A stretch of DNA of 64,000 nt from Vibrio tapetis subsp. quintayensis (GCF_030409945.1 NZ_JAUFQV010000039.1:62001-126000), one strand, 5' to 3'; numbered from the stretch's first letter, positions 24,893-34,879 are shown. Notes: generated by a model not told the origin, from the sequence alone. Numbers and translations are program-made.

Positions 24893-25468
24893 TTACGCCA
24901 TCTCTTTTTCGATCAACTGAATCACGATATGGATGATTTTAATGTGTACTTCTTGAATCCGATCAGCATAGCCAAAATGAGGTACGCGAATTTCAATATC
25001 CGCCAGCCCAGCCATTTTGCCACCGTCTTTACCCGTCAGTGCAATAGACTTCATGCCTTTGGCTTTTGCCGCTTCAATGGCTTTTAAGATATTGCCTGAA
25101 TTGCCTGACGTAGACAGACCAAATAGGACATCACCTTTTGAACCAACAGCTTCCACATAACGAGAAAATACATGGTCATAGCCAAAGTCATTGCTCACAC
25201 AAGAAAGGTGGCTTGGGTCTGAAATTGCGATACCTGGGTAGCCTGGGCGGTTTTCGCGGTAACGGCCCGTTAGTTCTTCAGCAAAATGCATAGAGTCACA
25301 GTGTGAACCGCCGTTACCACAAGACAGGACCTTTCCCCCTTGCTTGAACGAATCAGCGATCATCTTGGCTGCAGCTTCAATTTGGGCGATGTTTTTATCA
25401 TCAGAAAGAAACGCCTGTAACACCTCAGCCGCTTCATTGAGTTCACTTCGAATTAGATCTTGGTACAT
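24893..25468 (-). CDS. gmhA: Phosphoheptose isomerase GmhA
   Basis: This 191-residue SIS-domain enzyme converts sedoheptulose 7-phosphate to heptose 7-phosphate for the LPS inner core. It has LSCGNGGSHCDSMHFAEEL (zinc-ligand region), STSGNSGNI and a C-terminal HIKIIHIVIQLIE zinc-binding helix. First gene of the gmhA-yafJ operon. Confidence 0.97.
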   Translation of the reverse strand: MYQDLIRSELNEAAEVLQAFLSDDKNIAQIEAAAKMIADSFKQGGKVLSCGNGGSHCDSMHFAEELTGRYRENRPGYPGIAISDPSHLSCVSNDFGYDHVFSRYVEAVGSKGDVLFGLSTSGNSGNILKAIEAAKAKGMKSIALTGKDGGKMAGLADIEIRVPHFGYADRIQEVHIKIIHIVIQLIEKEMA

Positions 25469-25671
25469 AGGATATCTCTTACTGTTTTTTTTGATCTACT
25501 GAATCATTACGATTCGGCTCTTACCTGAGTTTACCTATAAATCTTAATCTGTGTCGAGATTTGGTTGTCGTTCCTTGCTCTAGTTAATAACAAACATCAA
25601 TAAATGATTAAGTTAGCACCACTTTTGCTAACCGCCCCCTCACTCAGATCACTTTTTGAGCACTTTGGGGT

Positions 25672-25701
25672 TTTACATTTGGTTAACACTTAGACTACAA
25701 T
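25672..25701 (+). promoter_or_regulatory. fadE promoter
   Basis: TTTACA and TACAAT with an 18-base spacer lie about 70 bases before fadE. The predicted start, near 25708, falls inside the FadR-like site. Confidence 0.6.
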
Positions 25702-25705
25702 CAAC

Positions 25706-25722
25706 CCACTGGTACGACCACT
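25706..25722. promoter_or_regulatory. FadR operator-like site upstream of fadE
   Basis: The core CTGGTACGACC differs from the FadR consensus CTGGTCNGACC by one base and is placed over the predicted transcription start. FadR repression of fadE, relieved by long-chain acyl-CoA, is established in related bacteria; here it is inferred. Confidence 0.7.
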
Positions 25723-25769
25723 AAATATAATTACTATAAGAAAACGTCAAAACGATAAGGACTACAAAA

Positions 25770-28220
25770 ATGGATATTTTGCTCTCTACATTCGGTATCT
25801 TGCTCGCAATAGGAATCCCCTTGTATCACCGGTCTTCTTTATTTAAATCGCTAGGGTTGATCGCCGCGGTAATGGCTGTTGGCAGTTTCTTTGGCACGAT
25901 TGGCCCCATCGCTTGGGTTGCCTTTATTATTGTCGCTAGCATTGTTGCCGTGCCCGCTCTACGCCAATCACTGATCAGCGCCAAAGCACTTACCGTGTTT
26001 AAGAAAGTGCTACCGGCTATGTCAACAACAGAAAAAGAAGCACTGGATGCTGGGACAGTTTGGTGGGAAGCTGAATTATTTAGAGGCAAGCCTGACTGGC
26101 GTAAACTTGAAGAAATCAAACCTTCTGAGTTATCCGAAGAAGAGCGTGCTTTCATTGATGGTCCCGTCAACGAAGTCTGTGCCATGACCAACGATTACCA
26201 AGTTACCCATGAACTGGCAGACTTACCTCCTGAGATTTGGCAGTACTTAAAAGATCATAAGTTTTTTGCCATGATCATTAAAAAGAAATACGGCGGTCTT
26301 GAGTTTTCCGCGTATGCACAGTCTATCGTGTTACAAAAGCTGACCGGCGTTTCTGGCGTGCTCTCTTCAACGGTTGGCGTTCCTAACTCGTTAGGCCCAG
26401 GTGAACTACTGCAACATTATGGTACTACGGAACAAAAAGACCATTACCTGCCAAGATTGGCACAAGGTCTAGAGATCCCATGTTTTGCACTCACAAGTCC
26501 GGAAGCCGGTTCTGATGCAGGCTCAATTCCTGATTTTGGTATTGTGTGTAAGGGAGAGTGGCAAGGCGAAGAAGTACTTGGCATGCGACTGACTTGGAAC
26601 AAACGCTACATCACACTCGCCCCTGTCGCTACCGTACTAGGGCTAGCATTTAAATTGCGCGACCCGGATGGTTTACTAGGAGATACGCAAGACCTAGGCA
26701 TTACCTGTGCGCTTATCCCAACTAAAATGGAGGGAGTAGAGGTAGGAAATCGTCATTTCGCTTTGAATATTCCGTTCCAAAATGGCCCAACACGCGGTAA
26801 AGATGTGTTTGTACCGCTTGATTACATCATTGGTGGCCCAGAGATGGCAGGCCAAGGCTGGCGTATGTTGGTTGAATGCTTGAGTGTTGGCCGAGGCATT
26901 ACTCTACCTTCCAACGCAACAGGCGGTATCAAAACAGCGGCGCTTGCAACTGGCGCTTACGCTCGAATCCGACGTCAATTTAAGCAGCCCATTGGCCACA
27001 TGGAGGGCATTGAAGCCCCTCTTGCTCGCTTAGGTGGTAATGCTTATGTATTGGATGCCGCTGCTAAACTCACCGTTGCTGGTATCGATTTAGGTGAAAA
27101 ACCGTCGGTCATTTCAGCCATTGTGAAATACCATTGTACTCACCGAGGTCAACGCAGCATCATCGACGCGATGGACATCGTCGGCGGTAAAGGCATTTGC
27201 TTAGGCCCATCGAACTTCCTTGCAAGAGCCTACCAAGGCGCACCAATTGCGGTAACCGTAGAAGGGGCAAATATTTTGACTCGTTCTATGATCATTTACG
27301 GTCAAGGTGCGATTCGCTGTCACCCATATGTACTCAGTGAAATGGAAGCGGCTCACTCCACCAGCAGCGACGCTCTAGCCAACTTCGACAAAGCCTTGTT
27401 TGGTCATGTTGGTTTCACCATGAGTAACCTTGTTCGCAGTGTATGGTTAGGCTTAACCGATGGCCGTGGCTCTGATGCACCCACCAGCGATGAAACTCGT
27501 CGTTATTACCAACAATTGAACCGCTACAGTGCCAATATGGCGTTGCTATCGGACATTTCAATGACGGTGCTCGGCGGCTCTCTTAAACGAAAAGAGCGCT
27601 TATCAGCACGGCTCGGTGATATTTTAAGTCAGCTGTATTTGAGCAGCGCAACCTTAAAACGCTTCCAAACAGAGGGAACTCAACAAGAAGATTTACCTTT
27701 GCTCAACTGGGGCTTACAAGACAGCTTATATCAAACAGAAGAAGCGATTGATCATTTCCTAACTAACTTCCCAGTCAAATGGATAGGCAGTGCGTTGCGC
27801 GTGCTGATCATGCCTTACGGACGTGTGCGTAAGCTACCGTCTGATCAACTAGACAGCAAGGTGGCACTGTTACTGCAGACCCCAAGCGAAACGCGTTCTC
27901 GCTTAGGTCAAGATCAATACCTTGAACCAACGCAATACAACCCAGCAGGTAAAATCGAGCAAGCACTCAGTGTTATTTTGGCCGCTGAACCCCTGTTCTT
28001 TAAAGTGTGCAAAGCATTAGAGCAACGCCGCCCATTTACCCAGTTAGATCAGATCGCTCAACTTGGGTTAAAAGAAGAGATTTTAACCAAAGACGAAGCC
28101 GATTTATTGATACTGGCTGAAAAACTCCGCTTAGAAACCATCAATGTCGATGAGTTCGAATTTGATGAACTCGCGGCTCAATCTAAATACCCAGCAGCCT
28201 CAATGGATGCCGTGGCCTAA
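25770..28220 (+). CDS. fadE: Acyl-CoA dehydrogenase FadE
   Basis: This 816-residue FAD enzyme carries out the first dehydrogenation of fatty acid beta-oxidation. It is the long E. coli FadE type, with two N-terminal membrane helices (residues 1-55), the acyl-CoA dehydrogenase core (FALTSPEAGSDAGSIPD, MDIVGGKGICLGPSNFLARAY cut here to its family segment, VEGANILTRSM) and a roughly 300-residue C-terminal extension. AAGGA precedes the ATG. Monocistronic. Confidence 0.97.
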   Translation: MDILLSTFGILLAIGIPLYHRSSLFKSLGLIAAVMAVGSFFGTIGPIAWVAFIIVASIVAVPALRQSLISAKALTVFKKVLPAMSTTEKEALDAGTVWWEAELFRGKPDWRKLEEIKPSELSEEERAFIDGPVNEVCAMTNDYQVTHELADLPPEIWQYLKDHKFFAMIIKKKYGGLEFSAYAQSIVLQKLTGVSGVLSSTVGVPNSLGPGELLQHYGTTEQKDHYLPRLAQGLEIPCFALTSPEAGSDAGSIPDFGIVCKGEWQGEEVLGMRLTWNKRYITLAPVATVLGLAFKLRDPDGLLGDTQDLGITCALIPTKMEGVEVGNRHFALNIPFQNGPTRGKDVFVPLDYIIGGPEMAGQGWRMLVECLSVGRGITLPSNATGGIKTAALATGAYARIRRQFKQPIGHMEGIEAPLARLGGNAYVLDAAAKLTVAGIDLGEKPSVISAIVKYHCTHRGQRSIIDAMDIVGGKGICLGPSNFLARAYQGAPIAVTVEGANILTRSMIIYGQGAIRCHPYVLSEMEAAHSTSSDALANFDKALFGHVGFTMSNLVRSVWLGLTDGRGSDAPTSDETRRYYQQLNRYSANMALLSDISMTVLGGSLKRKERLSARLGDILSQLYLSSATLKRFQTEGTQQEDLPLLNWGLQDSLYQTEEAIDHFLTNFPVKWIGSALRVLIMPYGRVRKLPSDQLDSKVALLLQTPSETRSRLGQDQYLEPTQYNPAGKIEQALSVILAAEPLFFKVCKALEQRRPFTQLDQIAQLGLKEEILTKDEADLLILAEKLRLETINVDEFEFDELAAQSKYPAASMDAVA

Positions 28221-28262
28221 TAGATTTCCCCTATGTCGACTTCATGGGGGGCTTATCTCTTT

Positions 28263-28287
28263 GAGCTTTGAGCTTTGAGCTTTGAGC
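28263..28287. repeat. Tandem heptamer GAGCTTT, about 3.6 copies
   Basis: Three full GAGCTTT units and GAGC lie 42 bases after the fadE stop codon and before the terminator. The complementary strand unit rotates to GCTCAAA, related to the other heptamer arrays here. Confidence 0.9.
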
Positions 28288-28298
28288 CGATTAAAACC

Positions 28299-28332
28299 AA
28301 AATAGCCACATTGAAAAATGTGGCTATTTTTA
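28299..28332. terminator. Bidirectional terminator, fadE
   Basis: AAAATAGCCACATT pairs with AATGTGGCTATTTT around GAAA, between convergent genes. Confidence 0.92.
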
Positions 28333-28386
28333 TGGGCTCAACCTAATTGTTTATACTCATGGCTCTAACTGAGCAACGAGCCCACT

Positions 28387-29640
28387 CTAATCTTTAGGCG
28401 GCATCGATAACTGCATTTCAGGTATCTGCTGTCGTTTCATCTTGATTTTCCTCATCACAAACCAAACGATCAGACCAATAACAAACACCGCGATGTTGCC
28501 GATAATAAGGATCATCATGCCATTGAAGCGTTCTTCTTCTCGTTCAATCTCTCGCTGTATTTGCTCTTCTAGCAAGCGCTTTTCTTCTTGTGCTTTCTTA
28601 AAAGCTTCCATAGATTTTTCTACGTCCACCTTTTCCACAATACTGAATGACTGTTCTCTAAAGTGAAAAACAAGCTCTCGCCCTGTTGCGGCTTCTGTCG
28701 CATAGGCTGACCCGCTCCAAGTATGCTTGCCAGGTAAGCTGTTATTGGGCAGAGAAAAGTAAGCTTTCGTGCCCTCTTTTTCTGATTGACCCTGAGTGTT
28801 CATCTCTAGGCCATCAGGAGAAGTTTGCTCTACCGTTACCGCAATGGAACCTGGGGCTATCACACCCTCTTCCCCGGTTACGGTGAAGTTGTGCTCTTTA
28901 TCTTCCGTACGAGCTTGCGCAAAGGCCGCCGTTAACGGAGGCGGGTAAACCAACACCACTTGCTCTATCGCACGTAGGAAAACACCATTACCAGAGGTAA
29001 CACGAGCACGGTATTTACCCGGCTCAATGTCGATCGGCAACTCAACGGTAAAGTTGCCATCTCCTGCGACTTCGTCCAAGCCACGGCCATCGTCTTCAAA
29101 GGTACCCAACACTTGGGGGATGGGCCTAGCCTCTGCCGATAACGATGCTTCGTTTTCTAAATACTTGGTAAAGGTAACATTGAGATTAACGCGGTCTAAA
29201 AAGTCTCTTAGATTCAGCGGTGCGCCATTTTGTTCAAGGCGAGCGGAAAATTTAAGGCTCTCGTCCATGTATAAACGCTGAGGAAAGCTGTCGACGTTTA
29301 AGGTTAAATTGGAAATGATTTTGATGTTGTTTTTCGGGTGTACCTTGCCAATGGCCTGCCAAGGACCCCGCATTGGATCGTCAATGGAAATGATATCCAT
29401 ACCCGGCTCTTCGTACCAACGCACATTTTCAGGGTGTTGCCATGCGTAGTACTTAGTGCCATCAGGGCGAACCAGTACCACCGACTGTGAACGTTTTTTT
29501 CGGTAAATAACAAATGAAGCTTGGGATATGGTTGAATCAATTCTAAAGCGATTATCCAATAATGATTGAGTCGTTTCCGTTTCTGCTCGGCTTACGCAGC
29601 TTAATAATACAACACACAAACAAAGCAAAATCCGTAACAT
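28387..29640 (-). CDS. TIGR03503-like membrane-anchored protein
   Basis: This 417-residue protein has a signal peptide (MLRILLCLCVVLLSC...), a large extracytoplasmic region with a VWA/Ig-like layout (VVLVRPDGTKYY, VAGDGNFTVELPIDIEPG), a Glu/Arg-rich coiled coil at about 345-375, one membrane helix (ILIIGNIAVFVIGLIVWFVM) and a short basic cytoplasmic tail. It fits the TIGR03503 family of vibrios and relatives, function unknown. MLRILL is the start because GGGAG lies five bases upstream. It lies 12 bases after dnaQ, probably one transcript. Confidence 0.82.
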   Translation of the reverse strand: MLRILLCLCVVLLSCVSRAETETTQSLLDNRFRIDSTISQASFVIYRKKRSQSVVLVRPDGTKYYAWQHPENVRWYEEPGMDIISIDDPMRGPWQAIGKVHPKNNIKIISNLTLNVDSFPQRLYMDESLKFSARLEQNGAPLNLRDFLDRVNLNVTFTKYLENEASLSAEARPIPQVLGTFEDDGRGLDEVAGDGNFTVELPIDIEPGKYRARVTSGNGVFLRAIEQVVLVYPPPLTAAFAQARTEDKEHNFTVTGEEGVIAPGSIAVTVEQTSPDGLEMNTQGQSEKEGTKAYFSLPNNSLPGKHTWSGSAYATEAATGRELVFHFREQSFSIVEKVDVEKSMEAFKKAQEEKRLLEEQIQREIEREEERFNGMMILIIGNIAVFVIGLIVWFVMRKIKMKRQQIPEMQLSMPPKD

Positions 29641-29652
29641 ATATTCTCCCAA

Positions 29653-30384
29653 TTAACGCCAAAGGCAAGCGCCACTTTTTTCAACCAAGTCTAAACGCTC
29701 ATTGTGCGCAGTTATTTCATCGGCCGATGCGCGTAAAACTTTAAGTGCCTTTCTGCCACTGGCTACACGGATAATTTCTTCACTGCCATCGCTATTTTCA
29801 CCGCTGTTGAATTTCAGGTCGGTTTGACCACCTGTCATCAACAAGTAGACGTCCGCTAGAATCTCGGCATCGAGCAACGCTCCGTGCAAAGTACGGTGTG
29901 AGTTATCAATACCGTAACGGTCACACAAAATATCGAGGTTATTACGCTTGCCTGGGAAGATTTTCTTCGCCATGTCCAAGGTATCAGTCACTTTACAGTA
30001 TTGCTCGGTCTTCCCTATTTTTGGGTCGAGCATACTGAATTCGTGGTCCATAAATCCAACATCAAAGGGCGCATTGTGAGCAACTAATTCAGCGCCATCA
30101 ATGAACTCTAAAAACTCTTTATGTACGTCTCGATACTCAGGCTTATCCACCAAGAATTCATCGGTAATACCGTGAACCAGTACCGCTTCAGACTGGATAG
30201 GTCGATCCGCTTTAACGTACACATGGAAGTGACGTCCCGTAAGCTTACGGTTAATGATCTCTACCGCACCAATTTCAATGATGCGATGCCCCATGTAATG
30301 AGGGCCAGACTCGGTATTCATACCGGTGGTTTCGGTATCGAGTACAATGATGCGATGTTGCTGGGGATTGCTACTGGTATTCAT
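29653..30384 (-). CDS. dnaQ: DNA polymerase III epsilon subunit DnaQ
   Basis: This 243-residue 3'-5' proofreading exonuclease of Pol III has ExoI DTETTG (Asp16, Glu18), ExoII in VAHNAPFDVGFMDHE and ExoIII-epsilon HRTLHGALLDAE, then a C-terminal alpha-binding tail. Divergent from rnhA across an 84-base gap, the standard arrangement. Confidence 0.98.
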   Translation of the reverse strand: MNTSSNPQQHRIIVLDTETTGMNTESGPHYMGHRIIEIGAVEIINRKLTGRHFHVYVKADRPIQSEAVLVHGITDEFLVDKPEYRDVHKEFLEFIDGAELVAHNAPFDVGFMDHEFSMLDPKIGKTEQYCKVTDTLDMAKKIFPGKRNNLDILCDRYGIDNSHRTLHGALLDAEILADVYLLMTGGQTDLKFNSGENSDGSEEIIRVASGRKALKVLRASADEITAHNERLDLVEKSGACLWR

Positions 30385-30468
30385 AATGATTTATGTGTCA
30401 GACTAAGTTAATGAATGTACAGTGTTGCTGAATGTACAGTTGACCGAATTCGTTAATAGTATCAAATG

Positions 30469-30936
30469 ATGACCAAACAAGTAGAAATTTTCACAGACGG
30501 ATCGTGCCTAGGTAATCCAGGTCCTGGTGGCTATGGAATCGTGCTCCGTTATAAACAAACCGAAAAACAACTCGCGAAAGGCTTCACTCTCACCACCAAT
30601 AACCGCATGGAAATGATGGCAGCGGTGATAGCACTGAGAACCCTCAAAGAACCTTGCGACGTCATATTAACCACCGATAGCCAATATGTTCGCCAAGGCA
30701 TTACGCAATGGATCCATAATTGGAAAAAACGCGACTGGCAAACGTCAGCAAAAAAGCCCGTTAAAAATTCCGACCTATGGCAAGCGCTCGACAAAGAAGC
30801 CGAACGGCACAATGTTGATTGGCGATGGGTAAAAGGCCACGCAGGTCATCGAGAAAATGAAATTTGCGATGATATAGCCAGAGCCGCTGCAGAAGCTCCC
30901 ACTGAAGAAGACGTGGGCTACGAGACGAGTAACTAA
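30469..30936 (+). CDS. rnhA: Ribonuclease HI
   Basis: This 155-residue enzyme cleaves the RNA of RNA-DNA hybrids. The active-site acids are Asp10 (FTDGSC), Glu48 (NNRMEMM) and Asp70 (TTDSQYV), with the WKKRDWQTSAKKPVKN handle region. The second of two consecutive ATG codons gives the E. coli length; the first is equally possible. Confidence 0.98.
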   Translation: MTKQVEIFTDGSCLGNPGPGGYGIVLRYKQTEKQLAKGFTLTTNNRMEMMAAVIALRTLKEPCDVILTTDSQYVRQGITQWIHNWKKRDWQTSAKKPVKNSDLWQALDKEAERHNVDWRWVKGHAGHRENEICDDIARAAAEAPTEEDVGYETSN

Positions 30937-30938
30937 AA

Positions 30939-30966
30939 AGGCTAAAGGCTAAAGGCTAAAGGCTAA
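30939..30966. repeat. Tandem heptamer AGGCTAA, 4 copies
   Basis: Four exact AGGCTAA units lie two bases after the rnhA stop codon. The unit rotates to GCTAAAG. Confidence 0.93.
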
Positions 30967-31008
30967 GTATGATATGAACGCGTAAAAGTATGTTTATCGC
31001 TCAGCCAA

Positions 31009-31752
31009 TTAGTCCATATGTGTGCCGTTGGTTTTAATTCGATAGTTAGCACTAAGTGGCGACAAGCTGCGTTTTAATCGCCAATGTGGTTTGATTGGTT
31101 TAAGTGGGTAAGTACGTTTACGTGCAACGATAAAATACTGAGTCCCAAATGACGTTAAGCATTGGCCTACGCCGTTTTCAATCCAAGTCCACATTGGTCG
31201 ATAGCGTTTAAACGGAAACAGAGCGTAGCAATCGGAGTGCACCACTTCATAATTAAGTAGGCCAAGCCAATCTTTCACTCGGCTAGGCGTATACATCCGA
31301 CCACTCCACGGCAAATCATTTTTTCGCCATGGTAAAATACTGGAGGCACCGGTCCAACTGATCGGATTAAACCCAGTCAGAATTAAGTAGCCATCATCAA
31401 CCATAACCCGGTCAACTTCTCTTAATAACCGATGCGGGTCATTGCAGTAGTCCAACTGATGCGCCAGTAAAATGGTATCAAAGCTCTTCTCTGAAAACGG
31501 TAAATCGTAAGCGTCTGCAATGACATTATGCAGTGGGTTAGTCATATCCACTTGTACTTGATGCTGTATATTGCAGTTGCAAGTGGTAATCTCACAACTG
31601 AGCCCACCCAGTTTGAGCATATGGTAACCAAAAAATTTTGGGCACCATTCATCCAAGCGCATCTGAATAGATTCAGATACCCATTGACCATTTCTCATTT
31701 GTTGCCAAGAATAGGGTTGTTTAAGTTTTCGAGAGGTGCGCGCTGGCTTCAT
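31009..31752 (-). CDS. yafS: SAM-dependent methyltransferase, YafS family
   Basis: This 247-residue class I methyltransferase has a degenerate SAM-binding start and the clear motifs VIADAYDLPFSEKSFDTILL and VDRVMVDDGYLILTGFNP. It matches YafS by sequence and by place between rnhA and gloB. Start MKPARTSRK is chosen; six more upstream codons are open. Substrate unknown. Confidence 0.85.
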   Translation of the reverse strand: MKPARTSRKLKQPYSWQQMRNGQWVSESIQMRLDEWCPKFFGYHMLKLGGLSCEITTCNCNIQHQVQVDMTNPLHNVIADAYDLPFSEKSFDTILLAHQLDYCNDPHRLLREVDRVMVDDGYLILTGFNPISWTGASSILPWRKNDLPWSGRMYTPSRVKDWLGLLNYEVVHSDCYALFPFKRYRPMWTWIENGVGQCLTSFGTQYFIVARKRTYPLKPIKPHWRLKRSLSPLSANYRIKTNGTHMD

Positions 31753-31794
31753 TGATTTTTTCCGCCTCAATACCTGGTGAACGGAGATCCAAAT

Positions 31795-32553
31795 ATGTTA
31801 ACCATCAAAAGCATACCTGCATTTAACGACAATTACATCTGGCTGATTAAAAATAGCGATCAACGTTGCGCCATTGTCGACCCTGGGGATGCAAAACCTG
31901 TCTTAGAATACTTACGTCACCACCAATTGGATTTAGAGGCCATTTTAATTACCCATCATCATAATGATCACATTGGCGGCGTTTCTGATCTCATCATGGC
32001 CTTTCCTGATGCCAAGGTTGTCGGCCCTGCTTCTGAGCCAATTCCAACGTTAACCACTCCGGTCGAAGACGGCGATCAACTGGATTTATTTGGCGAAACC
32101 TTTTTGGTACTCGGTCTTCCTGGCCATACTAAAGGGCATATTGGCTATACCGGAGACGGCAAACTCTTTTGTGGCGATGTGCTGTTTTCTGCTGGCTGTG
32201 GCCGAATCTTTGAGGGCACACCTGAACAGATGTTTGACTCCATTAACAAAATTAATGCTCTGGCTCAAGAGACGGAAATATTTTGTGCCCATGAATACAC
32301 ATCAAGCAATGTTTCGTTTGCTTTGGCGGTCGAGCCTAACAACGACTTGTTGCAACAATACCGCGATGATGTCATCCGGTTGCGTGGCCAAGAAAAACCC
32401 ACCATTCCAACCACACTCAAACAAGAACGTTGGATCAACCCTTTTCTAAGATGCAATCAAGAAAGTGTGATCAAATCTGTCGCTAATCGCACTTTAGATA
32501 CGTCACCTGTTGCAGTGTTTACTGCTCTTCGTGAGTGGAAGAACGAATTTTAA
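31795..32553 (+). CDS. gloB: Hydroxyacylglutathione hydrolase (glyoxalase II) GloB
   Basis: This 252-residue metallo-beta-lactamase-fold enzyme hydrolyses S-lactoylglutathione in methylglyoxal detoxification. Metal ligands are in ILITHHHNDHIGG, GLPGHTKGHIGY, LFCGDVLFSAGCGR and CAHEYT. MLTIKSIPAF is the start, with CGGAG upstream. Confidence 0.97.
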   Translation: MLTIKSIPAFNDNYIWLIKNSDQRCAIVDPGDAKPVLEYLRHHQLDLEAILITHHHNDHIGGVSDLIMAFPDAKVVGPASEPIPTLTTPVEDGDQLDLFGETFLVLGLPGHTKGHIGYTGDGKLFCGDVLFSAGCGRIFEGTPEQMFDSINKINALAQETEIFCAHEYTSSNVSFALAVEPNNDLLQQYRDDVIRLRGQEKPTIPTTLKQERWINPFLRCNQESVIKSVANRTLDTSPVAVFTALREWKNEF

Positions 32554-32624
32554 CGATTTCTTACTTGTCACTCGTAATGAATGGCAAGTATTATCTTCAG
32601 CCGTTAATTAAAAAGGCTGGAACA

Positions 32625-34196
32625 ATGAGAGTACAGTACAGTTGGGTGTTAGCACTTGCGCTAACAGGCTGCCAACTCACCCAACAAGATCCCTCCACGA
32701 CTCAAAACTCCGAGACGAATACACCTTCAACGGAATCCTCGTCTATCGCTAAGGTAAGTAAACCTAGCGCGTCTACTGCACAATCAAAGCCTGTTCCTGT
32801 TGTGACTCCACAAACGCAAGAAGATGTATGGCAACGTATCGCAATGCAGCTAGAGATGCCTATTCCTGATCATAAAACCGTGGACTACTACCGTACTTGG
32901 TACATCAAGCACCCAAACCATTTAAAAACGGTATCGCAAAGAGCTGAACCATTTTTATACTTGATCACCGAAAAAATTGAGCAACGTGGTTTACCGTTAG
33001 AATTGGCGTTGTTACCTATCGTAGAAAGCTCGTTTGACCCGTTTGCCTACTCTCATGGCAGTGCCGCAGGTCTGTGGCAATTTGTTCCAGCAACCGGCAA
33101 AGCTTACGGGTTAGATCAAAACTACTGGTACGACGGCCGTCGTGATGTGGCTGCGGCGACCGACGCCGCCCTGACCTTTTTGGAATCATTGAATAAACGA
33201 TTTGATGGTAATTGGGATCACGCAATTGCCGCGTACAACAGTGGCGGCGGTCGTGTAAATAGTGCCATCCGTGCCAACAAAAAAGCCAATAAGCCTATCG
33301 ACTTCTTCTCACTATCTTTGCCAAAAGAAACCAGCGGCTACGTGCCTAAATTACTTGCTCTGGCCGACATTCTCGCTAACCAAGAAAAATACGGTGTGAG
33401 CATACCGCCGATTGCTAATAAGCCCGTACTAGCAACGGTTGATCCAAAAGAACAATTGGATCTCGCTATCGCCGCGCAATATGCTGGTATTTCGGTTAAA
33501 GAACTTCAAGGCTACAACCCGGCATACAATCAGTGGGCTACCTCCCCAGATGGACCGCAACACTTATTGCTGCCGATTGAAACCATCGAGAAATTTAACA
33601 CTGAAGTTAGCCATAACAAGGGCAAAGGCCTTAAATTAGTGCGCTACAAAGTTCAGTCTGGTGATAGCTTGAGTGTGCTTGCCAATAAGTACAACACCAC
33701 CACCAAAGTGATCCAAGCGGCAAACGGACTTAGCAATAACAACATCCGTGTTGGGCAACACCTGATGATCCCAACATCGACGAAAAATGACGCAACTTAT
33801 GCGCTAAGTGCCGACAACCGATTAGCAAAAACCCAATCTCGCTCACGAGGTAAGTACAAATTTACCCATACAGTGAAAAGTGGTGATAGCCTCTGGTCGA
33901 TCGCTAAGAACAACAAAGTTTCCCATCAATCGCTGGCTAAATGGAACGGCATGGGACCCAAAGATACATTACGAATTGGCCAAGATTTGGTTATTTGGAA
34001 AAACTCCAATGAGGGTGCCATTATTCGTACCGTATTCTACTCAGTTCGTTCTGGCGACACCATCAGCGGTATTGCTTCCAAGTTTAAAGTTAGAAGCAAT
34101 GACATCGTGAAATGGAACTCACTAACAAAATCTAAGTACTTACAGCCCGGACAAAAAATCAAGCTGTACGTCGATGTCACCAAGGTAAGTGTATGA
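32625..34196 (+). CDS. mltD: Membrane-bound lytic murein transglycosylase D
   Basis: This 523-residue lipoprotein (lipobox LALTGC) has an SLT domain with catalytic Glu in PIVESSFDPFAYS and SAAGLWQFVPATG, then three LysM repeats (VQSGDSLSVLANKY, VKSGDSLWSIAKNN, VRSGDTISGIASKF). It cleaves glycan strands forming 1,6-anhydroMurNAc. MRVQYS is the start: the longer frame overlaps gloB and would lack a signal peptide. It overlaps the next gene by four bases. Confidence 0.96.
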   Translation: MRVQYSWVLALALTGCQLTQQDPSTTQNSETNTPSTESSSIAKVSKPSASTAQSKPVPVVTPQTQEDVWQRIAMQLEMPIPDHKTVDYYRTWYIKHPNHLKTVSQRAEPFLYLITEKIEQRGLPLELALLPIVESSFDPFAYSHGSAAGLWQFVPATGKAYGLDQNYWYDGRRDVAAATDAALTFLESLNKRFDGNWDHAIAAYNSGGGRVNSAIRANKKANKPIDFFSLSLPKETSGYVPKLLALADILANQEKYGVSIPPIANKPVLATVDPKEQLDLAIAAQYAGISVKELQGYNPAYNQWATSPDGPQHLLLPIETIEKFNTEVSHNKGKGLKLVRYKVQSGDSLSVLANKYNTTTKVIQAANGLSNNNIRVGQHLMIPTSTKNDATYALSADNRLAKTQSRSRGKYKFTHTVKSGDSLWSIAKNNKVSHQSLAKWNGMGPKDTLRIGQDLVIWKNSNEGAIIRTVFYSVRSGDTISGIASKFKVRSNDIVKWNSLTKSKYLQPGQKIKLYVDVTKVSV

Positions 34197-34879
34197 CCCC
34201 TTCAAGTAACCCTTTCGCTATGCTGCTCGATATATTTCGAGCACCAACAGCTTGTTTTGCCGCTTTATATCAACGAGGTATGTGGGGCTGGTGGCCTTAC
34301 TTAATCTTGATCCTCAGCCCATTTGCATTTTGGGGAAGCTATTTCGATTTGGTTAACTTTGCTTGGTTAAAAGCCGAGCTAGTCATTCAAATGTCGGAAG
34401 TGGCACCAGATCAAATAAAACTGATTGATGCGAATACGATGCTAGCGACGGAAGTCATTCGGAATATTGCAGGACGCTCGTTTACGATCTTACTGCTGGC
34501 ATTTTGGTTCAAGTTAGCAACTCAAGGCAGCCAAGTTCAAATAAGCTATTGGAAATGGTTTGCTGTCTCTAGCGTTATCTTATTTCCAGCAATTATTGGG
34601 GACTTTGCCAGTTACGTTAGCGTACTGCTTAAACACGGCCAAGTCATGTCGTATGCCGCCGATCTTAATAGCCTGAACGGACTGCTTAAGTTACCGCTGA
34701 CAAGTGAGTGGTCTACGTTTGCAAGATCATTCCCGCTATTGATGCCATGGTACATCGTATTAGGCTACGCCGCTCTTGGGGCGCTAAGCACCATTGAAAA
34801 AGGCCAAGCATTGGTTATCTCAGCCCTACCATGGGTTGGTTACTTCCTTTGCTGGGCTATCATTCTTCTTGTAAGCTAA
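34193..34879 (+). CDS. YIP1-family membrane protein
   Basis: This 228-residue protein has five or six membrane segments, with the N-terminal motif NPFAMLLDIFRAPTACFAAL typical of bacterial Yip1-domain proteins. Function unknown. It is coupled to mltD by ATGA overlap. Its last 20 bases overlap the convergent yafD-like gene. Confidence 0.82.
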   Translation: MTPSSNPFAMLLDIFRAPTACFAALYQRGMWGWWPYLILILSPFAFWGSYFDLVNFAWLKAELVIQMSEVAPDQIKLIDANTMLATEVIRNIAGRSFTILLLAFWFKLATQGSQVQISYWKWFAVSSVILFPAIIGDFASYVSVLLKHGQVMSYAADLNSLNGLLKLPLTSEWSTFARSFPLLMPWYIVLGYAALGALSTIEKGQALVISALPWVGYFLCWAIILLVS

